Positions 7,491-12,441 of a stretch of 12,441 bases of DNA are shown in pieces. The position numbers were made by a program, and so were the translations under genes. Position 1 is the stretch's first letter. The number at the start of each line of letters is the position of its first letter. Source of the DNA: JBNKEI01 sp050288705 (lineage in GTDB: Bacteria > Myxococcota > Myxococcia > Myxococcales > UBA5297). The notes under the pieces were generated by a model. The model was given only the letters and a program-made list of their open reading frames with translations. It did no database searches and was not told where the DNA came from. Location: contig JBNKEI010000037.1 in assembly GCA_050288705.1 (NCBI GenBank), positions 1 through 12,441 on the forward strand, written 5' to 3'.

Positions 7491-8267
7491 TTAGTGGGCA
7501 AGTGTGTGGAAATCTCGCGTAATCGAACCATATAGCACGTGGTAAGTCACACAAAAGTTGGGACCTGCGGATTGCAGCAGGTTTTTTAAAAACCGGGGAG
7601 GCAGTAGCTGGTAGTGTGGTCGAGGGGTATTGGCCCCAATAGTTTTGAGACTTTTTACGAAATCCCAGCCATCGTCATACTTTTCAATTTTCCATTCCTG
7701 TTCAATTCTTAAATCGCCTTGGTGTATTCGTAGCCTTTCGAGCTCTTCGGCCGATGGGTACGAAAGGGTTCCGCATTCCCAGCCACATTTTTGATAGAGT
7801 TGTTTCCATTCACGAAAAGTATCAACTCCTAATGTGGAAAAAAGCAGTCGTCCATCTGGTACAAGCCGATTGGTTAGTAATTGGATAGTAGATGGCAAAT
7901 CATCTAGCCACTGAAAAGCAAGGCTGGAAATAATTAAATCGTAATTCCCGGCTGGTGGCTTGTTTGCATCGGTAACAAAAAATTGGGCACGACTATCGGT
8001 AATCTGTTCGCGGCATTTATGCAACATTTTTGCTGAAATATCAGTAATAATCCATTCTCCGCCGGAGATTTTATTCAAGAGGAGACCACTCAAAAATCCC
8101 GTTCCGGCGCCAATTTCTAAAACGCGGAAATGTCCAACCAGTGGCTTGTTTATAACGCGCTGTGCCAATTGTTTAGCTACTGCTTGTTGTACCCGAGCAG
8201 CTCGGTCGTAGTTATTTGCTGCCTTGGAAAAAGCTTTGGCGATACGCTTTTGAAAACCATTCATCAT
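7491..8267 (-). CDS. bioC: Malonyl-ACP O-methyltransferase (biotin synthesis)
   Basis: This is a 258-residue SAM-dependent methyltransferase, the usual BioC size. BioC methylates the free carboxyl of malonyl-ACP (or malonyl-CoA), so that fatty acid synthesis can build the pimeloyl chain. The N-terminus has the BioC signature KAFSKAANNYDRAARVQQAVAKQL (residues 11-34 in the chosen numbering), including the AAxVQ motif. SAM motif I is VLEIGAGTGF (49-58), with ITDIS at 74-78 and an ISSLAFQWLDDLPS stretch typical of the family. The ATG at 8267 is chosen because it overlaps the bioH stop as ATGA. A second ATG follows directly at 8264, and an upstream start at 8306 would add 13 residues inside bioH. 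It is the last gene of bioF-bioH-bioC and is followed by a terminator-like hairpin. Confidence 0.93.
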   Translation of the reverse strand: MMNGFQKRIAKAFSKAANNYDRAARVQQAVAKQLAQRVINKPLVGHFRVLEIGAGTGFLSGLLLNKISGGEWIITDISAKMLHKCREQITDSRAQFFVTDANKPPAGNYDLIISSLAFQWLDDLPSTIQLLTNRLVPDGRLLFSTLGVDTFREWKQLYQKCGWECGTLSYPSAEELERLRIHQGDLRIEQEWKIEKYDDGWDFVKSLKTIGANTPRPHYQLLPPRFLKNLLQSAGPNFCVTYHVLYGSITRDFHTLAH

Positions 8268-8896
8268 ATTCTTTCCGCAAAATTTTGAATTTGCGTGGCG
8301 CACCAAACGCTATGGGTATGGGGAAGTAAATGGCCTCCTGCTTGCCATTGAATCTGAATATTGGGGAAACATTTTTTAGTTAATTCTGGAGTGACAATGG
8401 GGTCGTGTAACCCAGCCAAGGCTAATACCGGAATATTTTGGCCATGCAATGTTTCTCTTTCATCCCATTCTTGAAGGGCATGTAATCCGCCAAGCAACTC
8501 CCCAATCTCCCCAGAAGGAAACAAAGATGCATTATCATTCCCGCAGCGGCGAAAAAATTCGGCATATACTTGACTCGGTTCTTGGCTGAATCGGGCAATC
8601 ATTTTTTGTAATACTCGTGGAGCAACTCCCTCTGGAAATTCAGTTGTGCGGGTGAATTTTGTAAAACCATTGACGCTAACTAGCCCTTTCCAACACCCAG
8701 GAAAATAGTGCAGCAACCAAGCAAACCCCAGAGAATGCCCTACCGCAATGAATTTATTCTCGGTAGTGATTAATGAATGCATGGCAATTGATTGGGAAAA
8801 AATAGGCTTCCAAATCAAGCCCCCGAGTAGGTTTTGAACTGGTTGCCAAAAACTAGTACCTAGACCCCAACCGGGGACAAATACTAAAGAACTCAT
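8264..8896 (-). CDS. bioH: BioH-like pimeloyl-ACP methyl ester esterase
   Basis: This is a 210-residue alpha/beta hydrolase lying between bioF and bioC. The predicted role is to hydrolyse pimeloyl-ACP methyl ester to pimeloyl-ACP, ending BioC-blocked chain extension. It has the opening FVPGWGLGTSFWQPV as in BioH, the nucleophile elbow GHSLG (53-57; Ser55), the acid Asp165 in GLHDPIV, and His189 in AGGHLLPHTH. The triad is therefore complete. It is about 45 residues shorter than E. coli BioH (256). The region between strand 1 and the nucleophile elbow is short, which is also a trait of the alternative pimeloyl esterases BioG, BioK and BioV. The symbol is assigned by context and the GWGL start. 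The ATG has GAGGG seven bases upstream and overlaps the bioF stop as ATGA. Confidence 0.82.
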   Translation of the reverse strand: MSSLVFVPGWGLGTSFWQPVQNLLGGLIWKPIFSQSIAMHSLITTENKFIAVGHSLGFAWLLHYFPGCWKGLVSVNGFTKFTRTTEFPEGVAPRVLQKMIARFSQEPSQVYAEFFRRCGNDNASLFPSGEIGELLGGLHALQEWDERETLHGQNIPVLALAGLHDPIVTPELTKKCFPNIQIQWQAGGHLLPHTHSVWCATQIQNFAERI

Positions 8897-10098
8897 AAAT
8901 TACCCTCGGTAACCTCGGCAGCAGTTTCGATTACCGAACTGATAAGGTAATCAATTTCTGGAGACGAATGATTGGCCTGCAGAGAAATGCGAATTCGGCT
9001 CTGGCCAGCAGGAACCGTGGGGGGGCGTATTGCTGCTACCAAAATGCCCTTCTGGGCTAGTTTTTGCGCCACAGCTATCGCGCGTTGGGTGTCACCGAGT
9101 ATTACTGGAATAATCTGGCTAGAAGAAGCACCCACATTAAGCCCTGCGCGAGCGAGCATTTGGCGAACTTGCTCGGCGTGTTGTAGTAATTGAGCGCGAT
9201 GGGAATCTAGGGCAGGCAAAAGGTCCAGCGCGGCGTCTATGGCTCCCCATACTGCCGGCGGCAAAGCGGTGGAATAAATAAAACCCGCACATCGATTGAT
9301 TAAAAAGTCACGCATTTTTTTCGAGCAAGCTACGTAAGCACCAAAACTTCCCAAAGCCTTGCTGAAAGTGCCCATTACCACATCAACTTGATTGCCCGCG
9401 CTCAATCCAAAACCCTGCGGACCAAAAATTCCAGTGGCATGGGCCTCATCCAGATAAAGCAAGGCATTATATTGCTTGGCTAGATGAACCATTCGGGAAA
9501 CGTCAACGCGATCTCCTTCCATACTAAACACCGTTTCCGAAATAATTATGCTTTCTTGCCCCGGATGCGAGTGCGCACGCAATAAAGCCTCTAAATGATC
9601 AAGGTCATTATGCCGAAAGCGAATTTGCCGTACTCCTGCAGCCTGGCAACCTAAATGAAGACTGGCGTGGTTCCATTTGTCAGCAAAAACCAAGGTATTA
9701 CGGCCCAAGAGATTAATAAGCGAAGGAATAAGCGAGGCATTGGCTTGAAATCCGGAATTAAAAACCAATGCAGCTTCAGTTCCTTTTCCCTGAGCTAATT
9801 TGCACTCGATAGCGTCCATTTCCTGGCAACTACCGTATATAAGACGCGAAGCACTGCTGCTTGCTCCCCATTTCTGCATGAATTGGTAGGCCCTACTAGT
9901 CAGCTCAGGATGATAGCGCAGGCCAAGATAGTCGTTAGAGCAAAAATTTAGAAGCCGCTGGCCGGCAATGGTTACCCGGGTAGGTTCCACCGAATCCACG
10001 GTGAGAGCCTTTCTCCAAAGCTTGGCCGATTGAAGAGAGTCCAGGTGCTGGGTGAGTTTTTGTTCCCAGTTCTTTGCCGGGGTGGTAGGGGTATTCAT
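8893..10098 (-). CDS. bioF: 8-amino-7-oxononanoate synthase
   Basis: This is a 401-residue PLP enzyme of the alpha-oxoamine synthase family. It condenses pimeloyl-ACP (or -CoA) with L-alanine to give 8-amino-7-oxononanoate, the first step of biotin ring assembly. Motifs seen are NFCSNDYLGL (51-60), GASSSASRLIYGS (78-90), LDEAHATGIFG (216-226; Asp217 binds the PLP nitrogen), and TFSKALGSFGAYV with the Schiff-base Lys247. Length and motifs are normal. It is the first gene of bioF-bioH-bioC and is divergent from htpX with 146 bases between. The Shine-Dalgarno before the ATG is weak (TAGG about ten bases away). A close relative is glycine C-acetyltransferase (Kbl), but the operon context makes BioF the better call. 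Confidence 0.95.
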   Translation of the reverse strand: MNTPTTPAKNWEQKLTQHLDSLQSAKLWRKALTVDSVEPTRVTIAGQRLLNFCSNDYLGLRYHPELTSRAYQFMQKWGASSSASRLIYGSCQEMDAIECKLAQGKGTEAALVFNSGFQANASLIPSLINLLGRNTLVFADKWNHASLHLGCQAAGVRQIRFRHNDLDHLEALLRAHSHPGQESIIISETVFSMEGDRVDVSRMVHLAKQYNALLYLDEAHATGIFGPQGFGLSAGNQVDVVMGTFSKALGSFGAYVACSKKMRDFLINRCAGFIYSTALPPAVWGAIDAALDLLPALDSHRAQLLQHAEQVRQMLARAGLNVGASSSQIIPVILGDTQRAIAVAQKLAQKGILVAAIRPPTVPAGQSRIRISLQANHSSPEIDYLISSVIETAAEVTEGNL

Positions 10099-10244
10099 GG
10101 TGGAAGCCTACAGATGAAGGGTCATTTTATGCAAACTATTCAGGCATCAGAGTTTAAAGCAAAGTGTCGTTCCTTAATTGGTACAACCCGAGCATAGAAA
10201 AACAAGCGCGGTGACGGTTCCTGAGAAGCGATTATATTTAGGCC
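10099..10244. promoter_or_regulatory. Divergent promoter region bioF / htpX
   Basis: This 146-base region separates the two divergent starts. On the plus strand GTGACG (10211-10216) and TATATT (10233-10238), 16 bases apart, form a plausible sigma-70-type promoter. Transcription would then begin at or within a few bases of the htpX ATG (10245), suggesting a leaderless or very short leader. On the minus strand TTGCTT and ATAGTT-like hexamers upstream of bioF are only a weak promoter candidate. I see no convincing BirA-type operator palindrome. Confidence 0.35.
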
Positions 10245-11165
10245 ATGAGACGTGGCTTCTTTCTTAGAATAGCCCTGCTGGTGGTTACTAATCTAGCAAT
10301 TTTGCTAGTGCTCACTGTGGCCATGCGAGTGCTTAATCTCGAACCAGTCTTGGAAAACAACTGGGGTATAAACTACCAAGTACTGCTTATATATTCGTTG
10401 ATAATAGGCTTTGGGGGCGCGTTTATTTCCTTGGCCCTGTCTAAATGGTTGGCAAAGATGCTTACCAGGGCGCGAGTAATTGAAGAGGTACATACTCCCT
10501 TGGAAGAGTGGTTACTGGTAACCGTACGGCGTATTTCCCAAAAGGCAGGCATTAAATCACCAGAAGTAGCCATCTATGAGAGTCCCGATATGAATGCCTT
10601 TGCTACCGGTGCTCGTCGCAATCACGCGCTTCTGGCGGTGAGCAGCGGGCTATTGCATAAAATGGATAAAAATGAAATTGAAGCAGTTCTTGGTCACGAA
10701 GTGGCGCATGCCGCCAACGGCGACATGATTACTCTTACTTTAATTCAAGGGGTATTGAATACATTTGTGATATTTCTATCGCGAGTAATTGGATTCGTAG
10801 TAGACAGAATGATATTTCGCAATGAACGAGGGCATGGGCTAGGTTTTTGGCTTACGGTTATAGTTACGCAATTACTGTTGGGACTTTTGGCCAGCTTAAT
10901 CGTGCTTGCTTTTAGCCGTAGGAGGGAGTTTCGGGCTGATTTAGGAAGCGCGCAATTGAACGGACCTCGTCCCATGATTTCGGCCCTAAGAAGGCTGGAA
11001 TCGGGGCGCACTCCCGTTGCATTACCCGATTCTTTTCGAAGCTTTGGAATTAGGGGAAATACTCATCAAGGTTTGCAAAGACTTTTCAGCTCTCATCCTC
11101 CTATTCAAGAAAGGATTGCTCGGCTGGAAGCAATGTCTTCTAGAGATTATCAGATGCCTAGATGA
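10245..11165 (+). CDS. htpX: Membrane zinc metalloprotease HtpX (M48B)
   Basis: This is a 306-residue inner-membrane protease that degrades misfolded membrane proteins, working alongside FtsH in envelope quality control. The first two hydrophobic segments are at about 5-27 and 46-67. They are followed by the cytosolic zinc site HEVAH (151-155; His151, Glu152, His155) within VLGHEVAHAANGDM. Further hydrophobic segments lie at about 166-187 and 203-223, and the third zinc ligand Glu228 is in RREFRADLGSAQL. SPDMNAFATGARRN (113-126) and the C-terminal SSHPPIQERIARL (282-294) are family signatures. Length is close to E. coli HtpX (293). No Shine-Dalgarno is seen before the ATG, and a -10-like TATATT lies just upstream. 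The C-terminus ends next to the decayed transposase fragment, but the domain is complete. Confidence 0.96.
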   Translation: MRRGFFLRIALLVVTNLAILLVLTVAMRVLNLEPVLENNWGINYQVLLIYSLIIGFGGAFISLALSKWLAKMLTRARVIEEVHTPLEEWLLVTVRRISQKAGIKSPEVAIYESPDMNAFATGARRNHALLAVSSGLLHKMDKNEIEAVLGHEVAHAANGDMITLTLIQGVLNTFVIFLSRVIGFVVDRMIFRNERGHGLGFWLTVIVTQLLLGLLASLIVLAFSRRREFRADLGSAQLNGPRPMISALRRLESGRTPVALPDSFRSFGIRGNTHQGLQRLFSSHPPIQERIARLEAMSSRDYQMPR

Positions 11166-11532
11166 GGCGGCATTGCGTGGTTATTTTCATGTCGCCTGGG
11201 GGCGGTGGCCATTCCTGAAGATGTGGAAAATAATATACTGCCGAGTAGCCCCAGATTGCTACCTTCCCGGGACTCGCTTTTGCTTCGCTTTCACCACCAA
11301 AAACCTTGGACTGCCTTCGACGCCGGTCTGCTTGGCGCACCAGGAAGGTCACCACCCTTTCCGTAGGCGCCACGACCGCTACTCGAGTTCGAAGCATTTC
11401 TTGGTAATCCTCGGAAGCGTAGGTACTGCCCCGGTCCGAATGATGAAGAAGTCCTGATTCTGGACACCTACATTGACAGCGTATCGCCCACACAACAATT
11501 CTGTTGATAACTCGACAATTTCTCCGCTTCAA
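11158..11532 (-). pseudogene. Decayed IS3-family transposase (OrfB) fragment
   Basis: Only about 40 residues are recognisable (11383-11502): RIVVWA, then CRCPESGLLHHSDRGSTYAS and EDYQEMLRTR. These correspond to the DDE integrase core of IS3-type OrfB around the second catalytic Asp (HSDRG). The usual residues between RRIVGWAM and the RRCP-GLLHHSDRG segment are missing, indicating an internal deletion. After EMLRTR the expected SMSRKGNCWDNA-ESFF segment with the catalytic Glu is absent. The rest of the open frame (to 11158) reads as unrelated sequence, and neither alternative frame restores the motif cleanly. No intact terminal inverted repeats or N-terminal half are visible. It is a non-functional relic. 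The open frame overlaps the htpX stop tail to tail by eight bases, which supports it not being an expressed gene. Confidence 0.75.
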
Positions 11533-11559
11533 GAATATATCGAGAAAACGAGTACACTT
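11166..11559. other. Region between htpX and the repeat gene, mostly IS relic
   Basis: The IS3 transposase remnant occupies most of this stretch. A 9-bp imperfect inverted repeat (AGGCGGCAT at 11165-11173 with ATGTCGCCT at 11189-11197, one G-T pair) lies directly after htpX but has no T run, so it is a weak terminator at best. A perfect TTGACA at 11473-11478 faces the downstream gene, about 80 bases before its ATG. The hexamers 16-18 bases beyond it match TATAAT poorly. Confidence 0.4.
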
Positions 11560-12441
11560 ATGTTACCAGCAAGATTTGGTTTAGGTTCTTATAGTCCAGA
11601 ATTTAGCGGATATAGCAGTCGGCGGCACCTAGGGGAATCTTCACAGCCGACCGGTACTTTTCAATCACCACCAGCGAGTCCGAGTAGCCAGCAGACTCAG
11701 CAATTGGGAGCCGCGACAACCGAGCATATTTTCACAATGTCTCCCGAGGAGACTAGCGAAGCCGCATCTAGTCAAGCAATCATGGCATTTGGCGGCGAAA
11801 GTTTAAAGCGACCAACTGATACTTGGGTAACTCTGGAAGATGCCCCCAAGAATAAGCGTGCTCGTAGCGGTTTGGCGCCGGTTGATAGAGGACAACCAAA
11901 TTTTTGTCTCATCTCCGAGCAGCGTCAAGAAATACTGCGCATCTTTACTAACGATCCAAATAGAAACAACGCGGACATTGCACGACAATTTGGTATCAGC
12001 GATTCATGGGTAGCAAGATTAAGAAGGCAGTTTCACGAAACCGGAAATATTGATCCGGGAGATAAGGCAAAACACCTTACCTCCGAGCAGCGTCAAGAAA
12101 TGCTGCGTATATTTACTAACAATCCAAATAGAATCAACGCGGGCATTGCACGACAATTTGGTATCGGCGAGTCATCGCTAGGAAAATTAAGAAAGCAGTT
12201 TCACGCAACTGGAAATATTGATCCGAGAGATAAGACAAAACGCCTTACCTCCGAGCGGCGTCAAGAAATACTGCGCATCTTTACTAACGATCCAAATAGA
12301 AAAAACGCGGACATTGCACGGCAATTTGGTATCAGTAATGCAGTGCTAGGAAAATTAAGAAAGCAGTTTCACGAAACCGGAAATATTGATCCGGGTGATA
12401 AGACAAAACGCCTTACCTCCGAGCAGCGTCAAGAAATACTG
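11560..12441 (+). CDS. Tandem helix-turn-helix repeat protein (3' end outside window)
   Basis: The frame opens after a TGA at 11455. Its first ATG is at 11560 and it stays open for 294 codons to the window edge, so the gene is incomplete. Residues 1-116 are Ser/Thr/Gln/Pro-rich and look disordered. They contain a basic pair KR (83-84) and KNKRAR (97-102). From residue 117 the protein is a tandem array of 56-residue units starting at 117, 173, 229 and 285 (the last truncated). Each reads as a three-helix HTH: a helix of the SEQRQEILRIF type, a second NADIARQFGI, and a recognition helix ending LRKQFHETGNID, like homeodomain-type HTHs of transposases. Units differ mainly at residue 20 and residues 31-36 of the unit. 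There is no strong Shine-Dalgarno, and no nuclease, integrase or other catalytic motif is visible. I do not recognise the protein; DNA binding is inferred. A decayed transposase lies directly upstream. Confidence 0.85.
   Translation, partial: MLPARFGLGSYSPEFSGYSSRRHLGESSQPTGTFQSPPASPSSQQTQQLGAATTEHIFTMSPEETSEAASSQAIMAFGGESLKRPTDTWVTLEDAPKNKRARSGLAPVDRGQPNFCLISEQRQEILRIFTNDPNRNNADIARQFGISDSWVARLRRQFHETGNIDPGDKAKHLTSEQRQEMLRIFTNNPNRINAGIARQFGIGESSLGKLRKQFHATGNIDPRDKTKRLTSERRQEILRIFTNDPNRKNADIARQFGISNAVLGKLRKQFHETGNIDPGDKTKRLTSEQRQEIL
11908..12441 (+). repeat. 168-bp in-frame tandem repeats (three full units plus a partial)
   Basis: Units lie at 11908-12075, 12076-12243, 12244-12411 and 12412-12441 (30 bases of a fourth). 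The period is exactly 168 bases, equal to 56 codons with no indels. Hand comparison of the full units gives about 17 to 20 mismatches per pair, so roughly 88-90 percent identity. The array continues past the window edge, so copy number is unknown. Such similar direct repeats suggest recent unit duplication and allow copy-number change by recombination. Confidence 0.97.

Noticed and set aside
10099..10244. BirA (biotin) operator upstream of bioF
   Set aside because: A TTGTACC-like half site is present on the minus strand, but there is no matching inverted half site at the expected spacing.
11165..11197. Terminator directly after htpX
   Set aside because: The 9-bp stem has a long loop and is followed by a G-rich stretch rather than a T run.
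11017..11457. Plus-strand frame overlapping the htpX end and the IS relic
   Set aside because: It is out of frame with htpX through the conserved C-terminus, then antisense to the transposase fragment. The product is composite and unlike any known family.
11803..11988. Minus-strand frame inside the HTH-repeat gene
   Set aside because: It is antisense to a longer frame with clear repeat-coded protein structure, with no independent support.
11908..12441. CRISPR-like array
   Set aside because: The repeats are 168 bases, directly adjacent without spacers, and in frame with a protein. They are coding tandem repeats.

Overview
The window reads as chromosomal DNA of a proteobacterium, most likely a gammaproteobacterium. 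HtpX follows the gammaproteobacterial pattern closely, and the biotin genes use the BioC/BioH route. Base composition is mid-range. Eukaryote-like signalling domains (Ser/Thr kinase, Roadblock/LC7) and a terminal gene with a nuclear-localisation-like basic cluster are compatible with a host-associated lifestyle, but the sequence alone does not fix the genus.

Layout. Positions 1-403 hold no convincing gene, only hairpins, a possible 36-codon ORF and a likely terminator. An iron-dependent alcohol dehydrogenase lies on the minus strand (404-1555). After a 311-base gap comes a tight minus-strand block of five genes (1867-7336). In transcription order they are a FIST sensory protein, a Ser/Thr kinase fused to an FGE/SUMF1-like domain, a one-pass membrane protein with two OmpA-like domains, a Roadblock/LC7 protein and a second, divergent Roadblock-like protein. 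Junctions are 4- or 22-base overlaps or a 16-base gap, so these are almost certainly co-expressed. A plausible reading is a sensor-kinase-envelope module with a Roadblock scaffold and no GTPase in the window.

Upstream on the same strand is bioF-bioH-bioC (7491-10098), joined by ATGA overlaps and closed by a small UUCG-loop terminator. BioC methylates malonyl-ACP, the BioH-like esterase would later release pimeloyl-ACP, and BioF starts the biotin ring assembly. bioA, bioD and bioB are not in the window. Divergent from bioF is htpX (10245-11165), an inner-membrane zinc protease.

Downstream of htpX is a decayed IS3-type transposase fragment, then a plus-strand gene that starts at 11560 and runs off the window end. 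Its N-terminal third is Ser/Thr/Gln/Pro-rich with a bipartite basic cluster. The rest is a tandem array of 56-residue (168-bp) helix-turn-helix units that are nearly identical except at one linker position and at the predicted start of the recognition helix. This array is the most novel object here: it looks like a modular DNA-binding repeat protein.
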